A DNA stretch of 64,000 nucleotides from Natrinema ejinorense (GTDB lineage Archaea > Halobacteriota > Halobacteria > Halobacteriales > Natrialbaceae), in the NCBI RefSeq assembly GCF_002494345.1, contig NZ_NXNI01000001.1, positions 3,906,001 to 3,970,000 of the forward strand. The letters run 5' to 3'. Positions within the stretch are counted from its first letter, which is position 1; each line of letters starts with the position of its first letter. Below the pieces are notes generated by a model that was not told the origin of the DNA, did no database searches, and saw nothing but the letters and a program-made list of their open reading frames with translations. Shown here piece after piece: positions 24,085 to 32,397 of the stretch. The translations under genes were made by a program, and so were the position numbers.

Positions 24085-24290
24085 GGTCGACACTACCAGC
24101 GGTGGCGTTAAACCGTTTCCGTCTTTGCGTTCGTGACCGCGTTCGAGTGAAATGCTGGTAGTCCACGTTGAACGAACCGACAGCAAGTCTAATCTCCGAG
24201 CGACGATTTGTGAATTCTGGAAACTGAACGCCTTCCACGCGACGGGCGGTTTCGAAAAGATTTACGGTATGGGCGTAGCAGTGACAGACG

Positions 24291-25082
24291 ATGAAAATTC
24301 TCGTTACGGTCAAAGAGGTGGCGACCGTCGAAGACGAGTTCGAGATCGACGGAACCGAGATCGCGGATCAGTATCTCGGTGCCGATTTGAACGAGTGGGA
24401 CGATTACGCGATCGAAGAGGCCGTCCAGCTCCAGGAAGGCGGCATCGCCGACGAGGTCGTCGCGGTCACCATCGGTCCGGAAGACTGTGAACAGACCATC
24501 CGTCAGGCCCTCGCGAAGGGTGCCGACCGCGCCGTCCGCGTCTGGGACGACGCGCTGGAGGACGTCGACCTCCTCGACGTCAACGCCAAGACGGAGATCC
24601 TCAGCGCCGTTATCGAGGAGGAAGACCCCGACCTCGTGCTCTCGGGCGTGCAGGCCGGCGACGACAGCTTCGCCGCGACCGGCGTCTCCGTCGCGGAGAA
24701 CATCGGCTTCCAGTGGGGAGCCGTCGTCAACCACCTCGAGCACGACCTCGAGGACGGCATCGCGTCCGTGCGACGCGAACTCGAGGGCGGCGTCGAGGAG
24801 CTGACGAACATCGATCTTCCCGCCGTATTGACGATCCAGACGGGGATCAACGAGCCCCGCTACGCCAGCCTCCGTGGCATCCGGCAGGCACAGCAGAAAC
24901 CGATGGACGTCCAGACGCTGGCCGACATCGGCGTCGACGAGAGCACCATCGAAACCGAACTCGAGCTGACGGACATGTACGAGCCCGAAAGTGAAAGCGA
25001 CGCGACGTTCTGGGAGGGCAGCGCCGAGGAGACGGCCTCGGAGCTGGGTGAACTGCTCCGTGACAAGGGGGTGGCACAATGA
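24291..25082 (+). CDS. etfB: electron transfer flavoprotein beta subunit
   Basis: A 263-residue ETF beta (FixA-type) subunit, which with EtfA carries FAD/AMP and passes electrons from acyl-CoA and other dehydrogenases to an ETF:quinone oxidoreductase. Visible features: KILVTVKEVATVEDEFEID at the start, SGVQAGDDSFAATGVSVAEN, and the ETF-beta signature near LPAVLTIQTGINEPRYASLR. The C-terminus carries an acidic extension (DMYEPESESDATFWEG). Its stop overlaps etfA's start by 4 bases (ATGA). Divergent from the TRAM gene. Confidence 0.95.
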   Translation: MKILVTVKEVATVEDEFEIDGTEIADQYLGADLNEWDDYAIEEAVQLQEGGIADEVVAVTIGPEDCEQTIRQALAKGADRAVRVWDDALEDVDLLDVNAKTEILSAVIEEEDPDLVLSGVQAGDDSFAATGVSVAENIGFQWGAVVNHLEHDLEDGIASVRRELEGGVEELTNIDLPAVLTIQTGINEPRYASLRGIRQAQQKPMDVQTLADIGVDESTIETELELTDMYEPESESDATFWEGSAEETASELGELLRDKGVAQ

Positions 25083-26035
25083 CGGACGTCCTCGCAGTCG
25101 CGGACCACCGACGTGGCGAACTGCGCGACGTCAGCTACGAGATCATCACCGCCGGTCGCCAGCTCGCCGACGAAACCGGCGGCGACCTCCACCTCGCCGT
25201 TATCAGCGGCACCGTCGACGACTTCGCCGACAAACTCAACCGCGAGGGCGTCGACGCGATCCACACCGTCTCCCACGGCGAGGAGTTCAACCACGATGTC
25301 TACACGCAGGCGATCACGCAGCTCTACGACGAGCTCGCCCCGCAGTACGTGCTGACGCCCAACAGCGTCAACGGGCTCGACTACGCGCCCGCGATCGCCA
25401 ATCAACTCGATCTCCCGGTCGTCACCGACACGATCGGCCTCGACAACGACGGCGAGACGCTCGTCGCGACCCGCGAGATGTACGGTGGCAAGGTCGAGAC
25501 GACGAACGAACTCGAGGGCGACGCCGTCGTCACCATCCGCGGTGCCGAGTGGCCCGCCGCTGAGGGAACCGGCGACGCCGCGATCGAGGCCTTCGACGCG
25601 GACATCGACGAAGACGCGATCGGGTCGACTGTCAACGGCTTCGAAGAAGTCGGCGGCGGCGACGTCGACATCAGCGAGGCCGACCTGCTGGTCTCGGTCG
25701 GCCGCGGGATCGAAGAAGAGGAGAACCTCGATCTGATCCGCGACCTTGCGGACACGCTCGGCGCGACACTGTCCTCGTCCCGTCCGATCGTCGACAACGG
25801 CTGGCTGCCCAAGAACCGGCAGGTCGGCCAGTCCGGAAAGGTCGTCACGCCCGACGTCTACATCGCTATCGGGATCTCCGGTGCAGTACAACACGTCGCC
25901 GGGATGAAAGGCTCCGATACGATCGTCGCGATCAACACGGACCCCAACGCGCCGATCATGGACATCGCCGACTACGCGATCGTCGACGACCTCTTCGACG
26001 TCGTGCCGGAACTCATCGAGGAGTTCGACGAATAA
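25079..26035 (+). CDS. etfA: electron transfer flavoprotein alpha subunit
   Basis: A 318-residue ETF alpha (FixB-type) subunit. The N-terminal domain starts VLAVADHRRGELRDVSYEII; the C-terminal FAD-binding domain has LLVSVGRGI, SSSRPIVDNGWLPKNRQVGQ, SGKVVTPDVYIAIGISGA, VQHVAGM and VAINTDPNAPIMDIADYAIV in the order expected. It completes the heterodimer encoded with etfB. The terminal coding sequence (GTCGTGCCGG...TTCGACGAA) is partly duplicated about 113 bases downstream, beyond a palindromic T5/A5 module. Confidence 0.95.
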   Translation: MTDVLAVADHRRGELRDVSYEIITAGRQLADETGGDLHLAVISGTVDDFADKLNREGVDAIHTVSHGEEFNHDVYTQAITQLYDELAPQYVLTPNSVNGLDYAPAIANQLDLPVVTDTIGLDNDGETLVATREMYGGKVETTNELEGDAVVTIRGAEWPAAEGTGDAAIEAFDADIDEDAIGSTVNGFEEVGGGDVDISEADLLVSVGRGIEEEENLDLIRDLADTLGATLSSSRPIVDNGWLPKNRQVGQSGKVVTPDVYIAIGISGAVQHVAGMKGSDTIVAINTDPNAPIMDIADYAIVDDLFDVVPELIEEFDE

Positions 26036-26143
26036 GCGGTTTTTCGGTCCAAATTTTTGCGCGAGCGGTCGCGAACTGAGCGAGCGACTCGAGCGGAAAA
26101 AGGTGGTCGCACGTCGTGTCGGACCGCATCGAGGAGTTCGACG
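26000..26143. repeat. duplicated etfA 3' end flanking a palindromic T5/A5 module
   Basis: The last 31 coding bases of etfA (26000-26030) recur at 26113-26143 with about four mismatches. Between them lies a module: GCGGTTTTTC, an AAATTTTTGCGCG segment, a GC-rich imperfect palindrome built on GAGCGG and GCGAGCG, then GAGCGGAAAAAGGTGG. The T-runs immediately after the stop codon would act as a terminator. The same arrangement occurs after the radical SAM gene at 35400-35698. Confidence 0.65.
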
Positions 26144-26435
26144 GGGAAGCGATAGCATCCGGCCGAACGGAATCGCGGCGCGTAGCGCCGCGGTGAAACG
26201 AGTGGCCGTTTCGATGGGATTGCAGTTGCGGTGGTGCACGCCGACTTTCTGCGACGCGTCCTCGGTGTCGGGCGGTCCACGCCACACGATCAGTTCCCGG
26301 TCGAGAGTGTCACCGTCGACTACTGGCGGCGATCCCGGTTTCTCGACCGGTGATATCGCCGTTCTATTGATAGCCAGCTAACTGTTCGGATCTTGCAGAC
26401 AGTATAGTTATATGGTATGAGTTGGATTCGGAGAT
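26036..26435. other. 400-base intergenic region after etfA
   Basis: Holds the T5/A5 module, the partial copy of the etfA end, a perfect hairpin CGCGGCGC-GTA-GCGCCGCG (26174-26192), and at its right end a strong TATA-type stretch (TATAGTTATAT near 26403-26413) at leaderless distance from the next start at 26436. No gene is supported. Confidence 0.55.
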
Positions 26436-27704
26436 ATGCCCGGACAATCGAATCGACGAACGCTGCTGTCTGGTCTCTGTACCGCTGGTCTCGGCGGTCT
26501 TGCCGGCTGTCTCAGTTCGGTACCCGGACTCGACTCGAACGATGCCGAGTCCGGGACCGACGTTGGTGGTACCGACCGGACGCTCAAACTCGGTATCATG
26601 CAACCGCTGAGCGGCAATCTCGAGTCGCTCGGGAAACCGATTCGAGACGCCGCAGAACTCCCGATCAAACAAGTACGAGACGACGTATCGCTCGACATCG
26701 ATTACACTGTCGTCGACACGGAAACGTCCCCGTCCGCGGGCGTTCAAGGCGCTTCCACGCTCGCCAACGAGGAGTACCCGATGGTCAACGGTCCGGCGGC
26801 GGCCGACGTGACGCTACAGGCGACACAGCAGGTACTCATTCCGTACCGGACCGTCTGCTGTTCGCCCAGCGCGACGTCGCCGACGATCACGTCGCTCAAC
26901 GACGCCGGTCTCGTCTTCCGGACCGCACTGTCGGACCGGCTGCAGGCGATCGTTCTGGCTCAGGAGGCGGCGAACGACCTCGGCCACGACAACGCCGCGA
27001 TCCTCTACGAGAACAACGACTACGGCTGGCAGTTGGGCCAGGCGTTCACGCGATCGTTCCAGCGCACACACGGCGGCACGGTCACGTCACAGGTCCCGCT
27101 GAAAGGCGACTCGAACTCCTACGACGCGGCCATCGAGCGGGCCAGGACGGACGATCCCGACCTGTTGCTCGTGATCGGCTATCCGGAGACCGGCGGCCAG
27201 GTACTCACTGACCTCGGTGCCGACGCCCCGGAAGACATCCTCGTTACCGACGGGATGCAAGATGGGGCCCTCCACGACGAGATCGATTACTCGCTCGACG
27301 GCATCCGCGGCACCGCGCCGCTGGTCAACGGGCCGGGTAACCAGACGTTCACGGAGCTATTCGAGGGCGAGTACGACACCGAACCGAGCATCTTCACGCC
27401 CCATTCGTACGACGCGAGCGCCGTCTTGCTGCTCGCGAACGCCTACGCTGGGCAAAACGACGGCCAAGCGATCGGCAGCGCCATGCCGGTTGTCACGACC
27501 GGAGACGGGAAGGAGATCACCCCGAACAACCTCGCGGAGGGAATCGAACTCGCGGCCGAGGGCGATGCCGTCACGTATCAGGGGGCGTCCGGCTCGGTTA
27601 ACTTCGACCAGAACGGCGACGTGACCGACGGCGTCATCCAGTACTGGGAGTTCGACGAAAGTGCTTCCGGCGGAATCGCCGAAATAGACCGGGTGAGTCC
27701 ATAA
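26436..27704 (+). CDS. chemotaxis-associated substrate-binding lipoprotein (Leu/Ile/Val-binding type)
   Basis: A 422-residue periplasmic-binding protein. Signal: RRTLLSGLCTAGLGGLAGC at the start, both a twin-arginine and a lipobox (LAGC), so it is exported and lipid-anchored. The body (LKLGIMQPLSGNLESLGKPI, then TVVDTETSPSAGVQGA and ILYENNDYGWQLGQAF) is type I fold of the branched-chain amino acid binding family. The next gene, a transducer, starts inside its stop codon (TAATG). This matches the Halobacterium BasB/BasT and CosB/CosT pairs, in which a bound ligand is presented to a transducer. No ABC permease is adjacent, which supports a sensing role. Ligand unproven. Confidence 0.88.
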   Translation: MPGQSNRRTLLSGLCTAGLGGLAGCLSSVPGLDSNDAESGTDVGGTDRTLKLGIMQPLSGNLESLGKPIRDAAELPIKQVRDDVSLDIDYTVVDTETSPSAGVQGASTLANEEYPMVNGPAAADVTLQATQQVLIPYRTVCCSPSATSPTITSLNDAGLVFRTALSDRLQAIVLAQEAANDLGHDNAAILYENNDYGWQLGQAFTRSFQRTHGGTVTSQVPLKGDSNSYDAAIERARTDDPDLLLVIGYPETGGQVLTDLGADAPEDILVTDGMQDGALHDEIDYSLDGIRGTAPLVNGPGNQTFTELFEGEYDTEPSIFTPHSYDASAVLLLANAYAGQNDGQAIGSAMPVVTTGDGKEITPNNLAEGIELAAEGDAVTYQGASGSVNFDQNGDVTDGVIQYWEFDESASGGIAEIDRVSP

Positions 27705-30253
27705 TGGTGTCGCTCGCATCGCTGGTGCCGTCGTTCATCAGGCGGCGGTACCTCCTGAAGTTCGTGGTCTCGATCCTGGCGGTCGTGCTCGTGATCGGGA
27801 GCGTCGGGGCGGTCAGCTACGTCCAGATCGACCAGACGGTCCGGACCGACTCGAACGAACAGCTCGAATCGACCGCCGAAACGCATGCGGATACGATCAG
27901 TAACTGGGTCGAGTCGATGCGCGTCCAGACCCGGACGGCGTCCGATTCGTCGGTCCTTCGGGAGGGCGATCCGCAGGCAGTCCAGGGCAAACTCGTCGAA
28001 GAGCAGGCCCGGATGGACGTCGACGTCCGTGCGATCCACTACGTCGACACCGAGAACAACGAGATCGTCACGAGCACGAACGCGGCTTACCGCGGCGAAT
28101 CGTTCGCCGATCTGGAGGAACCGTGGGCCACGGACGGCTTCGAGGACAACCTCGGACTCGACGAGTCCGTCTGGCACTCCCAGTCGGCCTACAAGTCGCC
28201 GAGCCTCGAGGATCAGGTGATGGCCTTCGCCAGTCCGGTCACCGACCGCGACGATCGGGCCGTCGTCATCATCGGCACCCTCGAGTATCAGGTCGACCAA
28301 CTCCACGAGGAGAACACGTCCGCCTCGACGGCCATCATCGGCGGCGACGGCGCGACAGTCTTCAAGGCCGAGTCGGCGTCGCTCGACGCTGACGCGGCCG
28401 ACAGCGATGCGGTCGAGGCTGCCCTCGGCGGCCGGATGACTCGTACCCAGGACGATGATGTCGTCCGGGCGTACGTCCCCGTGGGCAACACTCAGTGGGT
28501 CGCCGTCACGAGCGTCCCGGCGGAGCAAGCCTACGGCGTCGCGAACGATGTCGAGACCAACGTCATCACGATGGTGCTTGCGAGTCTGATCGCCCTCGGA
28601 GTCATCGGCGGCGTCCTCGGACGGCAGACCGTCGTCCCGCTGACTCGGCTCCGCGACCGGACGGCCGAGATGGAAGAAGGCAACCTCGACGTCGATCTCG
28701 AGACGAACCGTGTCGACGAGATCGGCCGGCTGTACGATGGCTTCGACAGCATGCGCACCTCGTTGCGAAACCAGATCGAGGCGGCCGAGGTCGCCCGTGA
28801 GGAGGCGGAAGCGGCCCGCGAGCAGACCGAATCGATGAATCGCCACCTCGAGATGAAAGCCGAGGAGTTCAGCAGCGTGATGGACGAGTGTGCCGACGGT
28901 GATCTAACCCAGCGGCTCGACCCCGAGAGCGAGAGCGAGGCGATGACCGATATCGCGGTCGCGTTCAACGAGATGCTCGTGGAACTCGAGGAGACGACGG
29001 CCAACGTCAAGGCCTTCGCCGACGAGGTGGCGGCGGCCAGCGAACAGGTGACTGCCAGCTCCGAGGAGGTTCGTTCGGCGTCACAGCAGGTTTCCGAGTC
29101 GATTCAGTCGATTTCGGACGGTGCGGACCGCCAGAACCAGAACCTGCAGTCGGTTAACCAAGAGATGAGTGACCTGTCGACGACGACTGAGGAGATCGCG
29201 GCCTCCTCGAACAACGTCGCCGACCTCGCGGAGCAGACGGCCGAAACTGGACGACTCGGTCGCCAAGCGGCACAGGAAGCGATCGACGGGATGCACGTGA
29301 TCGAATCGGAGTCGACCGATGCCGTCGATGCGATCCAGGACCTCGAAGAGGAGATGGCACAGGTCGACGAACTCGTCGAGTTCATCTCCGACGTCGCCCG
29401 CGAGACGAACATGCTCGCCCTGAACGCGAACATCGAAGCCTCGCGGGGCGACAGCGGCGAGGACGGCTCCGGGTTCGGTGCCGTCGCTACGCAGGTCAAG
29501 GAGTTGGCCGCGGACACGAAATCGACCGCCGAGGACATCGAACAGCGGTTAGAGCGGATCGACGAACAGACGACGGAAACGGCGACCGAGGTCCAGCGCA
29601 CCGCAGAGCGGATCTCGGAGCACGTCGGCTCCGTCGAAAACGCTGCGGAGGCGCTCGACGAGATCTCCCACTACGCCGATCGGACCAACGACGGCGTCCA
29701 GGAGATTTCCGCGGCGACCGAGGAACAAGCGGCCTCGACGCAGGAGGTCGTCGCCATGGTCTCGTCGGCGACGAACATCTCCGAAGCGACCGCGGCCGAA
29801 TCCCAGCGCGTCGCGGCGGCTGCCGAAGAGCAAACCTCCGCCCTTTCGGAGGTGTCGGAGAGTGCGAGTTCACTCACCGATCAGGCGGCACACCTGAGCG
29901 AGACGCTCGATCACTTCGAAACCGACCGAGCGGAAGACGTCTCCGTCGAGGGGTACGAATCCGACCACGAGATGTCCTTCGAGTTCGAGGAAACGAACAT
30001 CGACGGCGACGACATGGTTGAGAACCGTGATGGAAATCCCGATGCGGTGGCCAAGAGTATAACCGAGTCCGAACCGGACGACCGAGCATCGACGGAGGCC
30101 ACGAGGGGCGTGACCGACGCGGGAGACGGAAACGATGCCGACGAAGACGGGGCGGCCGAGACGGGAATCGAGTCCGAGTCGGAGGCCGACGACACGGACG
30201 CTGACGGGTCGTCGGACGACGAATTCACCTTCACTCAGTTCGACGACGAGTAA
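27704..30253 (+). CDS. methyl-accepting chemotaxis transducer (Htr)
   Basis: An 849-residue membrane transducer. TM1 lies at about residues 18-38; residues about 40-280 form an extracellular sensor (dCache-like); TM2 at about 286-306; HAMP (VVPLTRLRDRTAEMEEGNLD) follows; then a second HAMP-like helix pair and the cytoplasmic coiled coil with methylation helices (QNLQSVNQEMSDLSTTTEEI). The hairpin tip reads ETNMLALNANIEASRGDSGE and then GSGFGAVATQVKEL. Compared with IEAARAGE-GRGF in common receptors the tip looks two residues longer. An acidic tail ends the protein. It partners the binding lipoprotein by TAATG coupling, as BasT with BasB. Confidence 0.9.
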   Translation: MVSLASLVPSFIRRRYLLKFVVSILAVVLVIGSVGAVSYVQIDQTVRTDSNEQLESTAETHADTISNWVESMRVQTRTASDSSVLREGDPQAVQGKLVEEQARMDVDVRAIHYVDTENNEIVTSTNAAYRGESFADLEEPWATDGFEDNLGLDESVWHSQSAYKSPSLEDQVMAFASPVTDRDDRAVVIIGTLEYQVDQLHEENTSASTAIIGGDGATVFKAESASLDADAADSDAVEAALGGRMTRTQDDDVVRAYVPVGNTQWVAVTSVPAEQAYGVANDVETNVITMVLASLIALGVIGGVLGRQTVVPLTRLRDRTAEMEEGNLDVDLETNRVDEIGRLYDGFDSMRTSLRNQIEAAEVAREEAEAAREQTESMNRHLEMKAEEFSSVMDECADGDLTQRLDPESESEAMTDIAVAFNEMLVELEETTANVKAFADEVAAASEQVTASSEEVRSASQQVSESIQSISDGADRQNQNLQSVNQEMSDLSTTTEEIAASSNNVADLAEQTAETGRLGRQAAQEAIDGMHVIESESTDAVDAIQDLEEEMAQVDELVEFISDVARETNMLALNANIEASRGDSGEDGSGFGAVATQVKELAADTKSTAEDIEQRLERIDEQTTETATEVQRTAERISEHVGSVENAAEALDEISHYADRTNDGVQEISAATEEQAASTQEVVAMVSSATNISEATAAESQRVAAAAEEQTSALSEVSESASSLTDQAAHLSETLDHFETDRAEDVSVEGYESDHEMSFEFEETNIDGDDMVENRDGNPDAVAKSITESEPDDRASTEATRGVTDAGDGNDADEDGAAETGIESESEADDTDADGSSDDEFTFTQFDDE

Positions 30254-30262
30254 GACCGAGTC

Positions 30263-30277
30263 GACGGTCGAACCGTC
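30263..30277. terminator. hairpin after transducer gene
   Basis: GACGGT-CGA-ACCGTC, a perfect 6-base stem, directly after the transducer stop codon. The T-rich ACTTTTC that follows is both a candidate termination tail and part of the TACTTTT box (30281-30287) that lies 27 bases before the prenyl synthase start. Confidence 0.45.
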
Positions 30278-30310
30278 ACGTACTTTTCACCGCCGTCCTA
30301 AGCGCGGGTG

Positions 30311-31153
30311 ATGGAACTGCTGGAGCGCCGACGGGCGCTGATCGAGGAGCGTCTCGTCGAGGTAGTCGAGGGGGTCGAACCCGAGACGCTCAGCGACGAA
30401 GTGCGCCACGTTGCGCTCTCGGGCGGGAAGCGCGTCCGACCGATGGTGACGCTATTGGCCTGTGAGACCGTCGGCGGACGGGCCGAGGACGCAGTCGAGT
30501 TCGGCGTCGGGATCGAACTCGTTCACGCGGCCTCGCTGGTCGTCGACGACATCATCGACCGCTCGGAGCTGCGACGCGGGACGACCAGCGCCTGGGCCGA
30601 GTTCGGTCATGGCCCGGCGATCATCACCAGCGATGGGCTGCTCGGAGAGGCGTTCGCCCTGTTTTCGGCCGACCCGAACGCGACCCGCGTCGTCGCCGAA
30701 GCGATGGTCGAACTCGGCATCGGCGAGGCGACCGAACTGTCCGCCGAGCCGACCAACGAGGAAGAGTACATGACCCTGGCACGCCGCAAGACCGGGGCGC
30801 TGTTCCGGGCGGCGGCGGAACTCGGGGCGATCGCTGCCGACTCCGATCCCGTCACCGTCGAGGCACTGGGCGAGTACGCCGAACGAGTCGGTATCGCCTT
30901 CCAGATCAGAGACGACGTGCTCGATGCCGTCGCCGATCCCGAGGAACTGGGCAAACCGACCGGCAACGACGCAGCACTCGAGCGCCCGTCGGTCGTCCAG
31001 GTGACGGATCTCACGCCCGAGGAAGCCAACGCTCACGCCCGGCGGGAGGCCGATCGAGCGATCGACGCCCTGGATCGAGTCGAAGTCGCCGATCCCGAGG
31101 CCCGACAGTATTTGCTCGATCTCGCGGAATTCGTCGTCGAGCGCGAGCGATAA
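30311..31153 (+). CDS. idsA: short-chain polyprenyl diphosphate synthase (GGPP/FPP type)
   Basis: A 280-residue trans-prenyltransferase making GGPP (or FPP) for archaeal ether lipids and carotenoids. First aspartate-rich motif VVDDIID (D79, D80, D83) and second FQIRDDVLD near residues 198-206 are intact. The short first motif spacing (DDxxD without insert) is archaeal type. The ATG at 30311 is preferred over the GTG at 30308 because the TACTTTT box is 27 bases upstream. Chain length is not decided by what I see. The gene stands alone and reads toward the DUF373 gene. Confidence 0.9.
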   Translation: MELLERRRALIEERLVEVVEGVEPETLSDEVRHVALSGGKRVRPMVTLLACETVGGRAEDAVEFGVGIELVHAASLVVDDIIDRSELRRGTTSAWAEFGHGPAIITSDGLLGEAFALFSADPNATRVVAEAMVELGIGEATELSAEPTNEEEYMTLARRKTGALFRAAAELGAIAADSDPVTVEALGEYAERVGIAFQIRDDVLDAVADPEELGKPTGNDAALERPSVVQVTDLTPEEANAHARREADRAIDALDRVEVADPEARQYLLDLAEFVVERER

Positions 31154-31214
31154 GCGGCGACTCGCTCCGACACCGGCGAGCACCGCCGTTGGGTTCGCGG
31201 AGATCGGGTCCAGG

Positions 31215-32327
31215 TCAGACGCGTTCGGCCCGCGTCCCCTCTTCGCGGTCCGGATCGTCGAACCACGATTCTGCGACGGCGAAGGTAAGCGTGCTCATAA
31301 TTCCGAGCAGCGTCCCTGCCGTCAGTGCCGTCGCGAGATAGGTGATGCCCACCTCCTCGAGGAAGAACGCACTCACCGCATAGAGGACGATCGCGATCGA
31401 GACTACGTAGAAGGGGGCGTTGAGGTATCGCCACTCAAGCGAGCCGGCGATGTATTCGTCGGTGATCTGTCCGAGGCTGGTCGTCAGCCCCGCCGCGGCC
31501 AGCCAGAGGATCGAGCCGTTGACCAGTGCGGCGAGCATGACGGGAACCTCGAGGTCGCCGGCGGTCGATCGTTGGACTCCCTCGAGCGTGTCGACCCCGC
31601 TGACGCCGCCGAGGACGAACAGCGCCGCGGCGACGACGTACGCCAGCAGCGTCGTTCGGCCGGCGTACAGCGAGCGGCGGGCGCGTTCGACGGCGGTGTC
31701 CAGCCGGTCGCCGAGGCCGAGCCCGCGCGAGATGAGATAGAACCCAAGCAGCGCGGACGTCATTCCCAGTACGAACCCCGGCATGTCCAGGACGGTCCCG
31801 ATCAGCGCGAGCGGATAGATCAATAGGAGAATACCGAGGGGGATGAGGACCGTCCCGCGCGTCTCGGGGTCGTCTAACACCTGCTTGATCGTGTAGTACA
31901 TCGACTCGAGATCCTGTGCCTGCCGGACGACGACCCGCCGAACGCCGTCGATGGGGACACGCGAACGGATGATCGGGATGACGGACTCGTCCTGTGCGCC
32001 GTCCGTGACGACGAGGGTCGTGACGTCTTCCGCGGTCGAGAGACTCGCGAGGACGGTGTCGACTTCGTCGCCGACTTCCCGGTTGGCGCTGACGTCGCCC
32101 TGATCGTTACCGGTGACGACGGCGACTTCGACGTTCTCGTCGCGGTCGGCGAGGTCGTCGTAGACGTGCAATCCCTGAAAGATGACGTTGACGTCGGAGT
32201 CCTCCGGATCCGCGGTGGCGAGTGCGACCGCTGCCTCCTCGACTGGAGCGCGGCCGATAACCGGCGTCGAGAAACCGGTCTTCCGGCCGAGATCGTCGTC
32301 GAGATCGACACAGAGGACCAACAGCAT
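31215..32327 (-). CDS. DUF373-family membrane protein
   Basis: A 370-residue archaeal protein. Residues 1-140 form a soluble Rossmann-like domain starting MLLVLCVDLDDDLGRKTG and containing TPVIGRAPVEEAAVALATAD and VVTDGAQDESVIPII, then about six to seven membrane helices (residues about 160-345). The combination is the conserved archaeal DUF373 architecture; its function is unknown. It starts divergently from nothing nearby: the sensor kinase gene ends 70 bases upstream on the same strand, so the two could be co-transcribed. Confidence 0.85.
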   Translation of the reverse strand: MLLVLCVDLDDDLGRKTGFSTPVIGRAPVEEAAVALATADPEDSDVNVIFQGLHVYDDLADRDENVEVAVVTGNDQGDVSANREVGDEVDTVLASLSTAEDVTTLVVTDGAQDESVIPIIRSRVPIDGVRRVVVRQAQDLESMYYTIKQVLDDPETRGTVLIPLGILLLIYPLALIGTVLDMPGFVLGMTSALLGFYLISRGLGLGDRLDTAVERARRSLYAGRTTLLAYVVAAALFVLGGVSGVDTLEGVQRSTAGDLEVPVMLAALVNGSILWLAAAGLTTSLGQITDEYIAGSLEWRYLNAPFYVVSIAIVLYAVSAFFLEEVGITYLATALTAGTLLGIMSTLTFAVAESWFDDPDREEGTRAERV

Positions 32328-32397
32328 CGGGTCGTAGTTGTACGCCGCGGTATTTTTCTCTTCTGGGACGCCGAAACGGCGTCGATAGCAGTCGAAA

